A stretch of 64,000 bases of DNA from Patiria pectinifera. Its lineage: Eukaryota; Echinodermata; Asteroidea; Valvatida; Asterinidae. A program made the translations under genes and the position numbers. The notes under the pieces were generated by a model. The model was given only the letters and a program-made list of their open reading frames with translations, searched no databases and had not been told where the DNA came from. Below are positions 39,660 through 53,100 of the stretch, piece after piece; the first letter of the stretch is position 1; each line of letters opens with the position of its first letter. Location: the NCBI GenBank assembly GCA_029964075.1, contig CM057136.1:12214001-12278000 (forward strand), read 5' to 3'.

Positions 39660-40060
39660 AGTATTTTACCCTAACCTTCCCAAATCCTTCAAAATCCTCT
39701 TTGCAAAGTGAAGGATTTTGCAGGATTGAGGCTACATGCATGGTAAAAATGTGTGGCTGATTTCAGAGGATGCACTGTGTCAAGGTCTTGGGCCGGACCT
39801 TGTGTTGTGCAGAAATGTAGGCCTAGATTAAACTTGAAATCTTCCGCACTGCTCCAGGATGTCACTGGCTCTGCCTCAACATACTGACAGTGATTGCTGG
39901 AGGATTTTGCAGGATTGAGGCAGTGGTCACCCCTCCCAGCACCACATTCAACAAATAAGGGAGCATTGAGGATTAAGGCTGTATGCAATTTTTACATGGA
40001 GGTACAGGTGGTTGGAGGATTTTGCAGGATCGAGGTTGCATCCTAGCAAAAATCCCAATG
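39660..40060. repeat. interspersed GGATTTTGCAGGATTGAGG repeats
   Basis: The word GGATTTTGCAGGATTGAGG occurs at about 39713 and 39901, with a variant at 40017. The spacing is irregular. No coding exon. Confidence 0.4.
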
Positions 40061-40938
40061 AGTTACGATTAAGGACTTGCATATTGGCATTGAAATGTAT
40101 TTGTACACAAAGTGATTTCACTGTTAGTTACCTTCAAATTGGAATATTCTAAGGCTACAATATATTTGTAGCAGTCACGTACATTGTACACTTGCCTTCT
40201 AAACTTCTGTAATTTATCAGACATTTGTAGATGGGCTCCAAAGCCCTCAACGAGTTTCTCTGGCCCGGCCATGGAATACTTACTCATTTCTCTGTAGTTT
40301 GATCATTGTCATCTAGTCGTCATGAAAGTATGGTAACAAACTTGTTGGGTTGCCCATGAGTTTGTCAAGATTAGCCTGGTTCCTGTCAGCTGGTACCATA
40401 GCATGGGGATCCCAGTTCAATCGACTGAATTGTCCTCCGTAACACTGTGCGTTGGGTCCGAGGCATGTCGCTCATAGTGCGTTGGCACATTCGTGATGAT
40501 GAACGTCACACTTGTCACGCTGAGCGTTCGAAGTTTCGAGTGCACTCAGTTGCCTCGCCTTGACCCCTCTCCGAGTTGATATGGGGTACCTGAGCACGTC
40601 TCTGGGAGGGGCCAAAAAGCAGCTGCCGACCACTTCCTCCATACATTAACATCACAGAAAAAGAGAAGCTGGGCCTTTGTACTCACTCATCCTGAAGGGG
40701 GAAACTCTTCATTAGACGGAAGCATGGACTCCCTGAAGTCAGCTTCTATATATGTAGCTCCTGTGGGACGCGCTGCCCCATACACTCTGCCCTCCTCAGA
40801 ATCAAACGGTCCGCAAAGTTAATTAGGATTTCCTGTCCACATCCCCGTTACCCTTGTGCATCACGGGAACTCTAACAAGGAAGGGGGAAGTCAAGCCATC
40901 ATCAACACAACCCCCCCCCCCCCAAGACGTCTTGAGAC
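40061..40938. other. upstream flank of the ARHGAP24-like exon 1
   Basis: Becomes GC-richer after about 40380 and includes a C-run just before the start codon (40908-40922). It may hold a promoter or 5' UTR. No TATA box or splice acceptor stands out. Confidence 0.35.
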
Positions 40939-41184
40939 ATGCTGGCCAGACGGAATTCGTCTCGAAGGAGCTTCTACACTAAGAGCTCGCGTCCCAAGGA
41001 GCACCACATTGCAACGATGGAACGGGTCAAGCCACCTCGCGCCCCCAAGTACACCCACCGGCGACAACGCAGCGACGAGACGTGTAACATACAGACCAAA
41101 GTGCGCAGCATGACGCTGAATAGCCTGGGCTTTGCCCCGCATGTGCGGCACGGGCACCACCTGCGGAGCTCTCGTAGGCACAAG
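40939..41184 (+). CDS. ARHGAP24: ARHGAP24-like exon 1 (basic N-terminus)
   Basis: ATG at 40939 is preceded in frame by TGA at 40933. It encodes 82 Arg/Lys/Ser-rich residues (MLARRNSSRRSFYTKSSRPK) and ends RSSRRHK at donor GTTGGT, phase 0. The stretch is GC-richer than its surroundings. No domain is recognised and it is not shared with the human N-termini I know, so this is the least certain coding exon; the gene could instead start at Met 48655. Confidence 0.6.
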
Positions 41185-44100
41185 GTTGGTTCATCAACTC
41201 TGCACGCAACCATGTTAAAACCTCACATGCGTGTACATGTATACTTACTGTATACTTATGTATACATGTAGTAAATGTACCGGATATACTCATTACAAGG
41301 TTTGTTTTGTCAGTGTCCATGTTCATATTTGACAAATGTGTACGTGTAGTGTCTTTTATGGTTTACATGTAACTATGTGTCACATGTTTTTCCTCGCAGT
41401 TACATGTATAATAACCTCCGCCAAGGAGGTTATGTCTTTGAACATCGGACTTGGTTAGGTTGTTGGTGAGTTGGTTTGTTTGTTAAAAAGATAACTCAAA
41501 AGTTATGGACGGATTTGCATGAACATGTTTTTTAGGGGTGGTCCTTGGTACAAGTACAAATCTATCAGATTTTGGAAGTGATCCTGATCTGGGTCTGGAT
41601 CCACGATTTTTAAAAAGTATTCTTCACCATTTATGCGAGTATTTCTTTCGGGTGTGCTGACAATAAGGCTGGGAATCGTTTAGCCTTGGCGGAGGTTTGA
41701 GCTCTCTGAGTGCTTTCTAGTTGTAAGCTGGTTCACTATAAGTGTTCAAAGAAACAAACTACTGTAAATGTGGTGTCTGACTCAACATTTTGCTGTCATT
41801 TTCAGGAAAAGTGGACTTTCTTACCATTTTCCAATGATCGTTCGGCCAAACATTGTTGGGGAAAAAACTGGGTTTTTTTTCAATTGAACAAATTTAGTAA
41901 GACCAAATTTAGTACAGTCCACATTTTGTTTGCAATCGGTAACATACCAGTACCCGGGACGTGAATGAGCATAAGCCAGCTAGTCTGGTTCCTTAACCTG
42001 ACTATTTTTGGACGTCTGTTAATTGTCCCGTTTCGTCTGAAGTGTAGGGTCAGGGAACCATGCTACAGTACAAGAAGTTAAGAACAGCATTTTTCTTGTT
42101 TTTTTCCCGTCATCCATGAACATACAACTTGAAACAGGTCAGTGAAAAAAATATTTGATATAGATACAAATAACCCCAAAATCCGTCCATTTATGAAAAA
42201 TACGGCCAAAAAAAAGGTTGTATATTATTTTTAAAGCTGCATGTGTAGGTTGTTTTATATGTACAGAGGAACGTGTATCGTACATTTGGGAATTTAAATG
42301 AAATCAGTACTGTCAGTAAAATGGTCGTCATTCGTCATTCAGCATGTAAAACAGCCTGTGACTTTTATGCAATTAATAATGATGGTTACCTCAGTGCTTT
42401 GACGTGACTACACTATTTTTAGAAGGAATTTCAACTAAACTTTTACTTTTGTTGCGGCATATGCCAGGCATTGTGAAAAGCTGCTAGGATCTGTTCACAA
42501 TCACCCGGAAACGTACCAAACAAAACATTTCAGGAAAAATCTTGCATGTAGCACTTGACGACTGGACAGGTACAAAGCATCACGTAAATTGATTTTTTGT
42601 AACAAATTTATTAGCCATCAATTTTGTGTGTACATGTGTATTTATAATTTACAAGATATTTTCCATTGCTACTTCATTTTAAATGTTGTCACAGGCCTCA
42701 GTTAGACAAACTTAATACTAGGCATTGACTATAGGCTGTGCCGAGTATACTGAAAATATTCAAATATCAACAGAATATATGCAAAGAGCTTTTTTTTTTT
42801 AAAGGGAATATACAACATTTGCAAACATCGAAAAATAAAACTACCAAGTTTTTACGAAATACCTTACTAGGATGTTTGTAAATGACAGTCTAAAGCATCC
42901 TGTAAAATTATGGGACCTGGTGTCGAGTCATTTTCAAGAAAATTTTTGTATACATTTCCAACAGTGGTCGGCCGACCACCGTTGGAAAAACCTAACTATT
43001 TTTCAATTACTGCTCCAAATTTATAATTTTCAGTCCAAATTTTGTTTGCCATCTTTTTACATGTTCATGAACGGGTGCAGGCCAGCTAGACTGGTTCCCT
43101 TATCTTACAATTTTCCGACATCTATAATTGATCCATTTTATCTTTAGTGGAGTCAGGGAACCAGACTACATAAACAGTTTTGTTTTTCTTGTTTTTTTTC
43201 AAGCATTTTGGAACACCAAACTTCAAACAGGTCAGTTAAACAATATTTGATCTATTATACTAACCCCTCAAATAGTTCATTTCTGAAAATTACAGCACAA
43301 GCCAATGATGTACATTCCCTTTAAGTCAAATATTTGAAAAATGTGGACGTCCCGGTCTGATGGAGAGAATGAAAAACTTATTTAAGTGTGGCTTTATTGT
43401 TTGTCAAGTTTCTGCCACACTTTTGTTGAAATATATACCACTTTTTGCGCATGATTTTCTTTGATGTTCTTTGTATTATTTTTTTACAAGCTCTTGGTCA
43501 ATTGTCGACAAGCGGTTAGTGCTCGCAAATTTGATCGGCGGCCAGTTTTTAGGCTGGTGCATGTCAACTCGCCCGGTGCATTCCAAAATCGAATATTATA
43601 GTCAAATATTTCTTTAATACAAGTTGGAATTTTTTTTTTGCATCCCGGTTCAGACTTAAAGGGAATGTACATCATTGGCTTTTGCTTTAATTTTCAGAAA
43701 TGAACTATTTGAGGGGTTAGTATAATAGATCAAATTTTGTTACGACTGACATGTTTGAATTTTTTTCTTCAAAAATGCTGGAAAAACAAAAAACGTTCAA
43801 GTAGTCTGGTTCCCTGACTCCACTAAAAATGAAATGGATCAATTTCCAGATGCTGGAAAATTGTAAGGTAAGGGAACAAGTCCAGCTGGCCTGCACCCGT
43901 TCATGAATATATAACCAATAGCAAACCAAATTTTAACTGAATAAAAAATGGTAAATTTTGAGCAGTAGTTGCACAATAGTTGGGTTTTTCCAACGGTGGT
44001 CGGCCGACCACCGCTGGAAACAGATACAAAAATGCCATTTTCTTGAAAATGACTTCACACCAGGTGCCATAATTTTACAGGATGCTTTAGACTGTCATTT

Positions 44101-47100
44101 ACCAACATCCTAGTAAGGTATTTCGTAAAAACTTGGCAGTTTTATTTTTCGATGTTTGCAAATGTTGTATATTCCCTTTAATACAAGTTGGAATATTTTT
44201 TTAGCATCCTGGTTCAGACTTCAAGTTCCTTTGTTCCAGGAATTGGTGTTTGTAATCAAATGAACACATGCATGATCTGTTAGAGAAAGTACATGTAGAA
44301 TTCACTTTGACAAATGTTTGAGCCCCTGCAGTCAAATTCTACACACGTTTCATTGAAACTTCCGGACAGCTGGATCCAGGCATTACGAAACATGTACTTG
44401 CGTAAAAAAAAACAAATACATGTACACCCCTACATGAACATGTACATGTAGCATTACATGTACCGGTACGTGTGAAGGAGCGGGGATGTGCAATACTAGT
44501 CCACAAAAGCTTAATGTGATAAATCGTGATTCATACATGTATTTAAGTAGTTTTTTTGTTGTTGTGAACAAGCACATGTACATATACCGGTACATGTACA
44601 TGTATGTACATGTACTTTTTATGCAGTTATCACAGTAAGAGTTTATATAGATGACCTGGAAACCTAAGTGCAAATGGTTGACTGGAGATGAATGCACTAT
44701 TTTTTTTCCTAGGTACTAACACCTTCGCTAGTTTTGTCAGCTTTTTTTCTGTAGTTTTTATTCGCTTTGACATTTGATCTCTGAGAGAAACGACCTTTTA
44801 AAAGAGGTTTTTTTTTTGTTTTTTTGTGTACATATATGTACATGTACTTTTCATGCAGTTATCACCGTAAGAGTTTATATAAATGACCTGGAGGCCTAAG
44901 TGCAAATGGTTGACTGGAGATGAATGCACTATTTTTTTCCTAGGTACCAACACCTTCGCTAGTTTTGTCAGCTTTTTTTCTGTAGTTTTTATTCGCTTTG
45001 ACATTTGATCTCTGAGAGAAACCAACTTTTCAAAAGCGTTTTTTTTTGGGGGGGGGTCACTTTAGTATCTTGCACTGCACGCTTATTAACAAAAAAATCA
45101 GTGTTGCAAAATAAATTTGTTAATCACTGAAGAACACAGTTGATTGACACAGTTAAATTTTGCTTGTTTCCATGTCATTTTAAATTACATAAAAAGTATG
45201 ATATCTACAAAAAAAATTGGCAAAGTAGATTTCGGGATGGAAAATATAGGCCTACCGGTATGTATTTGATTTTCATTAGTAAAGACCAAAATATTGGAAC
45301 AATAACATTGGAAAAGGTATATACTGTGCCTTTAAAAAAAATTCATAATTTTCACTATAGAACAGTACCAAGTACCGGTATGTATAATTTGATTTCATAA
45401 CTTTGTTTAGAATATATTTTAAGCACTGAACATGTGTGTGGCAAATTCTTATTACAGTGGCAGTGTGTATGAGCTGGTGGTGTCACAGGTAGTACGGGGG
45501 ACTGGTACTTTCTCTATTGAAATAACACAGGAAACTGGTACCCTATTGAAGTACAAATGTACATGTAAAAGGTACATGGGTACCTGTTAAAAGAAACCCA
45601 ACCCCAAAATTCAAATCCTGGTAATTTTCTAAAGAGTTTTACAGCTTTACATGTGTACAATGTATACTGCAACTTTTGCGAGTGTCATCTGGCATGCGTT
45701 AAAAGCACATTAAACATGAAATCTGTATTTTTCATGTACATGTAGCCTGGTTTTCATTTTGGAAATTCCCCACAAAATAGCATTCAAAATCTTTCTTTTT
45801 CATTGTCTGTGAAGTTACTAAGTAATTTGTCAAGTTGGTTATGGGTACCCGATTCCATAATCTGGAACCGGTTCCTGACATCAGAGGTCTGGTACCCGGG
45901 TCTACGGTGCCGATACACACCCAAAGTATGAGCCCAGCATTATGAAACAGACCTTACTAATAACAGCTTTCATTGTTTACACGGCAGTGGTGCACTGTAA
46001 TTTTAACTCTTTCAGTGGCCGGGGAAATTTGAAAAGTTTAACCCTAAAGTGCCCAACTTTGAGCATTTTTGTTAATTGTTCAAAATTCTGTAAAAAAAAA
46101 AGTTAATAAGTTTTACTCACTAAATTTGTTGTTGTTGCTCTCTGGTATATCCTTGGTATATTAGAAAGTCAATAGTAGTCGCGTACATAGTGATACACCC
46201 TGAAACACTGTCCTGCACACAGGGGAATTCCGCACTTTTTGCAGAAAATACGAGTGTCAGTGCTGTGCCCTCTCGCAAGAACTCCAGTGAAACAAATAAA
46301 TACAGGTCGTAACTGAATGAAAATGATATAATTAGAAAGAGCGAGAGCGCCCCCTTGTGATAACATGGTTTTTGATTTTAAGTACGAACATTATTTCAGA
46401 CATGTACGAGGTTGGCGATTTTGAACTAATATACCTCGTACATGTACGACTTTGTCACTGAAAGAGTTAATATGTGTGCATTCTATTTGTTCTCAGAAAG
46501 AACAGTGCAATGTAATGATTGCTCATCATATTGTTAACCCAGCCTTTTATGCAAGCACCCCCCCCCAATCAAAAAAATAGATATATAAAATTAACGGTCC
46601 CAAAATGCGTCATTTCACAATTGATCCATTGGATCTAATTTTAGCCGTGCGGAATGGGTGACCTCGCTGGTGTTGAGAGGGTTTTTCCTGCTCAGGTTTG
46701 TTTGAAGGCCACCCACCGGCATTTATTCATGTGGACAGGATTCTTGCAATTACTCAGCCTAGATTTAAAAATGTCCTACCCACAAACTTGCACTTTCAAT
46801 TTGCAATCATACAGTTGGCTTGTTGAGGGTGTTTACTCTCTCAGTGTCACTCATCGATGCTTTTGTTTACAATGTAGGTTTCAAGTTTTGGTATTAGTTT
46901 TTTTCAGTAATTTATGCATCTGTTCATTTGCAGTGAATTTGTCCATTCGCATGTAGGATGTTGATGTATCCACACGTTGTAAATTGAAAACACGATCGAA
47001 ACATATTGCACATAAAGGTGAGTGAATAAAAACTACATTCAGACTTGCCTAATACTTAATACATGTACATGTACGTAGCTTATGTTTTGGCTATTGCAGT

Positions 47101-50100
47101 ATATTAGTCCACATTCTTGTATAAATGTTAGTTGTAAATTGTTTTTTGTTCCTTTTTTTCCTTGCAAACATGCATGTGTGCATTGAGACCTACTTTTACA
47201 TTTTGTTCATTGGTGACTCGGCCACAGACCTGAATGGTTCGATTAACATTCTTTTATTCCTGTCTCAATGCATACTTATGTGCATGTAAATAAGGGACCA
47301 TTGAATATAAGCTGTGCTTTCTAAATGGATCCCTCTGCAGTATCACAATTACCTTGTATCTAGATTTCTTAACGCATATTTCTTTGCATCAATTTTGTAA
47401 AATTTGCTTAGTAAAATGGTATTGTATTTGATTTTCTTTAAATGATCTTGTAATTTTTTCGTTGCTTTTTTGACACTGTGGAAAATAAACAAACCTTAAC
47501 CTGAAACCTGAACCTGAAGGCCACTGAGCCATCTGGTACCAAGTCTCTCTTTCTATACATCCCTCAGAAAATCATGTCACCAGACTACTGAATGAACAAG
47601 TTCCAGTTTAAAAAAAAAAGGTACTGTGGGGGATTTTCGAAACTGGCTTCATCTGTCTTCGTCTTTCGACTTCGTCGCTGTCGATCTTCAGAATCATAAT
47701 GGACTCCATGCATAAGTACCCCCTAAACGGTATAATAAGGAGAGTTGGGGAGACCATTTGGAGAGAATTTTGAACGCATCGCCGACAATGCCTGATGCCC
47801 ACGCAAAGACGCTACGGCTTTATGTACATTCAGAATAAAATTAGTCGTGCATACATGGAGTGTTCTGTCCATTGGGCTGTCAAAAGTGGTAGAAAAGTGC
47901 CCCTTCTTGTGGTGGGCAGGGAGCAAAAGAAGCCTTCACTATCCCCAAAAAATTGGATATGCGCTTTAGATTTTGCCTCAATTTAAGATTGATGTTCCTG
48001 AAACATAACATCACTCGATATCATTCTCATCCAGAGTCCTCCATGTCAGGGGCCTGAAATCTCAAAAACGAAGCCAATCTCGAAGACGAGGTCTCTAAAT
48101 ATCAATATGTTAAACTTTGTAAACCAATTCGCGCCAGAATTATTTTTGCCAATTTCGAAATTTTCACAAGGCAAAATTTCCCAACCAACTTCTGATGTAC
48201 AGCCAAACGCCACAAATACTGATTCGCAAGAGTGATTTCAGCAGTATTAGTATGATATTTCTTGCCGAAACCTCATGTTTCAATACTCTGGGATATGCAC
48301 TGGAGCGTACATGTAAATTGTACAACAACAGGCTGTGATCAACAGCCCACACAACGGTCAGCACACGGTTCGCCTCCACAGACTTCACAGACTTTGTGTG
48401 TGTGTGTGCAAAAGGCACGAGGGATTAGCGTGTTTAGATGTCACCCGGAGGCGAGTCGAGGTAATCTTGACGTCTTAACCCGTCAGCTGTGCCTGTGCAC
48501 AAAAAACAACCAGTCCGTGTTATATCGATCGCGGCCTCCAGCGCAAACTGGTTAAGTATCTACGTATCGAGTATTCAACATTTTTCCCCCTTCACTTACT
48601 TGTTCTTCCTTTTGTTTTTGTTTGTATGTTCAGGAGAGTTATCCCCATCGCAGGATGACCGACCGGACTTTCAACCTGTCCCGGGACGATATCACTCACA
48701 AGGGCTGGCTGAAGAAACAGGGCGGACCCTTCAAAACATGGCAGCGCCGGTACTTCATCCTCCAGGGCGAGTACTTGCATTACTTCCTGAGGGAGGACGA
48801 GCCCCGGCCCCTGGGCACCATACCGCTGCGCAACAACCGGGTGGAGAAGCGGCCTGTGAATCCTGACGATCCGGGAAAGTTTCTTTTCGAGATTCTTCCA
48901 GGTGAGGTTTTTTCCCCCGACAATTTTTGAGCACACTACCACACTAAAACATTACCGCATCCGGATCTGTGAACTTATCGGGGCTCAATTTTATTTTGCT
49001 AGCTTGCACTGAAACTTCAATAAAGGCTTTTTTTTCAAAGGGTCCATGAAGTGAATCTTTCTTAGGAACATATTGTGTGCGGCTTTTTACTCCTCTTAAA
49101 TTTATGAAAACTCTTTGACATCCCATTTTGGTTACTTTTATTGAAAAGTGCACTTTTTAAAACATTTAAGATTCTCCATGCTTTTCTGGACAACTGAGGG
49201 CGCTGTTGCTGTTATGTCATTTTAGGAAGACACTCTTCAGTTTAGGGGTTTTCTGTTCAAATCATGAACCCAAAATTTTCTCATTGAAAACCTTTGTGAG
49301 AAAAGTTTGCTCATTGGCTTACTGCCATGTACTGACACAAAAGAAAAGAACATTTACGACAGCGAAACATCCAAAATTCTGGCAACTTTTGGTGCTGAAA
49401 AAACCGGTACCTGTCTAGAAAACATTTGTGTCAATACTACTATTGATATTTTCATCAAAAAAAGTTATGAAATGTAATTAAGGAAAGCATCACATAATTT
49501 GTCTGGTTTGGGAATCAGTATACATGTACAGAGATCCTGTTTATTCAACTGCCATCTTTGAGGTACAGTGTCTGTATAATAGTTTGGCAATAATGAATGC
49601 ATAAGAGGTCAACTCCTGCGTAGATCCCTGACACATGACAGAGGGACAAACGCATGTACCTCAATGATGGCTGCAATGCAAAAGATCTATATTCCTTTTT
49701 GTATTCCTTCTCCTTGTCTTGCAAAATTCCCATATCGTCATCAGCCCCACTGCCAACTGACATCGTTACTGAAGCTTCACACAGAGTTCACTGGGGTTCC
49801 TGGCCAAGATATGTCCCCAGAAATCTGTGGACATTTAAGTTTGACAAATCTGTCTGGCTACACTGTCAATTGAATTTCCTTCGTTCAGTGAATGTCTGTA
49901 GAGTCCAATGACATGCAGAACTTCCTCAAGACTATTAAGGGAGATTAAGGATTAAAGTCAGAAACCGTTTTTCATTATTTGTTCTAAAAAAAGAGAAAAT
50001 TTTTCTCTGTATGTACACTAAAACTTGCAAATAAGGAATTGGTCTAGATTTCAGTATAATGGTTGACTCCAACTCAAGTCCTGGTCACATGTGCTGTATA

Positions 50101-53100
50101 GATTATAGGCCATTATCATGTTGCGGCCATCTTGATTTTTCCCATTCATATCAACGTAACCAAAGCGAGGCTGCGAGGAAAAATAGTCTGGTTCCTTTTT
50201 GCACAAAACAATATTATCATTCAGTACTTTTATTGGATATAGGGAACATGACTGAAATGTTGGCATCATAATCAAGGTCTATTGTGCTTGAACTGTGCAA
50301 TGAGGGAAAAAATATGTGCTTGTTTTATGGCCTGTTTAAATAAGTACGTTTAAAACCGGCTAGGGGTCTGGACGCTGATAATGGCCTGAGCTGAAAACAT
50401 ATTTTGGTAAAAAAGTTCAAACAAGTCACAAATTCACAATGTTCCAACGATTTTGTTCAACAATTTTACCTCATGTTTTGTTAAACACCCCTCTGGCCAT
50501 GTCTGTGGTATGTGCCTCGTGCGTGAGGGCAACGCTAAAAAGCTCCAGTTGGAGCCCTAAACATCTGCCAATTCACTTCTGCTGGAGTGCATTGGCATGT
50601 CAAAATGATATACCCTTAACTACACCAAAAGAGCAATGGTTAAAGCACTTGGAAAACACAAAAAATGAAAATAAAGATACCATACGACTGTACCATTAGA
50701 TGTGTGTAAATGACAGTCTAAAAGCACCTGTAAAAATTATATTGTATGGTGTGAAGTCATTTCAAGAAAATTTTATTTTATATACATTCCCACGGTTTGT
50801 CGCCGACTCACCGCGGTGGAAAAAACAACTATTTTTCAACTACTGCTCACTTTTTAACTTTTTCATTCCAAATTTTTTTTTTTATTTGGTTACATGTACA
50901 TGGGCGGGCACAGGCCAGCTGGTGGTTCCCTTTACCTACAAACATTTTTCCGGCATTTATAAATTGATCCATTTTATCTTTAGTGGAGTCACACCAGACT
51001 ACTACTTTTTTTTTTTTTTTTTCTTTTTTTTTCAACATGAACAATAAAACTTCTCAAACATGTCAGTGTAACAATATTTGATCTATTATACTAACCCCTC
51101 AAATAGTTCATTTCTGAAAATTACAGCAAAAGCCAATGATGTACATTCCCTTTAAATGATCTCAATCTTCTTCATTTTGTCATCTCCAGGAGTGGACGGT
51201 CCAGCCAAGCTGACCAGCAGCCATGAGACCTTCCTGCTGTGGGGCAGCAGTGTACAAGACGTGGACGAGTGGGTCCAGACAGTCCGCCGAGCCATCTACA
51301 AGCAGAAAGGCGGAGGTGAGGATGTGACTGTCTGCTTAAACGGCCTCTGGAAAGATGCCAACTGATTTGAAAAGGAAGCCAAAAAAGGAAAAAGATTTCA
51401 GGATTCCAGTTGAGGAATTCTTGTAGGATTATGAAGTGAAGCAAAATGAACACATATGAAACGGCCTTTTATTTTTTGGTTTCTGTTTTATTGTCTGTTT
51501 ATATTGCATTTTGTTTTTTGCCGACGTGTTTATATAACAGTGTTTTATATAGTGTCTTATATAAACACTGTGTGCTCGGTGTTCTCTGAGTGCTTGCAAG
51601 ATAAAATTCACAAGTTTACTCAGGGTGGGGGGGGGGGGCCTCAAACCCACGACCTCACAGCTTAAAAGAGATAATATTCACACGGTGCTACCACAGAACT
51701 TCCATACTTGTTGTTGGTAAGCTGTTTTAGCTTTATAGGAGGCACTTGCCCAACTGATTAATCTACTTGATGTTAACCCTGAATGTCCCCATCCAGTCAA
51801 ACTCCAGGACTAGGGTTTGTTGGAATCTGTTGGAGTGAGTACTGCAATAGTAAACTGATTATACTTTACACGGTGTCAGGCATACCAACATAATCAGAGT
51901 CCAACCGTTTGGGGTGTTGGACCTTGCAAGAGTGAGGAAGGTTCCTACTAAATCACTCAAGGGGGTTTTTAGGGTTAGTGACCAGTGGTAAGTACAAGTA
52001 CATGTATGTCCAATTTTGGTGTGTTTTTTTTTCAGGGATATTTGGCCAGAGTCTGTTGGACACCATCACCAACGAGAGCACGACGAGTACCAAGCAGATC
52101 CCATCCATCGTGGAGCAGTGTGTCGAGCAGCTCAGGGAACGAGGGCTGCAAGAGGAAGGCATCTTCAGGTGAGCTGTTTAGGATACTCGACAAAAAGAAG
52201 CCGAGTTTTGCAAAGCAGAGACACGTACAAAGCAAAAACAGGCTAGGCCTACCACCCGAGGCAAGGATATTGTGAAGCTGCTAAGCGACATTGGTTAAAA
52301 TATTACAGCTGAGATTCACTGAAAAAGTCGTGAAGATCACTTGGCATTTTGGCTGGCAACCTGTTTCAGCTGGTACCCTGTTTTAGCTGGTAATCCGTTT
52401 TGGCTGGTAGCCTGTCAGCTGAGATTCCCTGAAAAAGTTGTGAAGATCACCTGACATTTTGGCTGGTAACTGTTTCAGCTGGTAATCTGTTTCAGCTAGT
52501 AGCCTGTTTTAGTTGGTAATCCGTTTTGGCTGGAAAACCTCTTTTTAGCTGAGATTCACTGACAGAGCCACGAAGATTAGTTGATATTTTGGTTTTTTAA
52601 TCTCTTTTAACTGGTAACCTCTTTTAACTGGTAACCTCTTTCAGCTGGTAACCTCTTTTAGCTGGTAACCGCTTTTAGCTGGTAACCGCTGTGAGCTGGT
52701 AACCGCTGTGAGCTGGAAACCTCTTTTAGCTAGTAACCGCTGTTAGCTGGTAACCGCTGTTAGCTGGGTAACAACTGCCAAAAGCTATTCAAACAGATTG
52801 TGACAGAGGCATTCCTTTGTTATTGTTCATCACCTATTACTTGTGATTTACCTTGGATGGACTGAACTAAATTCAGTGTTGTTCTAATCTTTGTCCTTTT
52901 TGCCTTGTATTGTATGGCAGGCTACCAGGCCGGGTCAGCGTGATCAAGGAGCTTCAGGAGAGGTTTGACTGTGGGGAGAAGCCAGACTTCAGAGCCATGA
53001 ATACCGACATCCACACCATCGCCTCTTTGTTCAAGCTGTATCTGCGCTTGCTCCCCGAGCCCCTCATCCCCTGGCAGCACTACCAGAGCTTCTACGACGG

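Noticed and set aside
40856-41335. Other-frame open frames around the ARHGAP24-like exon 1
   Set aside because: Only the 40939 frame ends at a donor in the phase needed for the PH exon; the rest have no splice or domain support.
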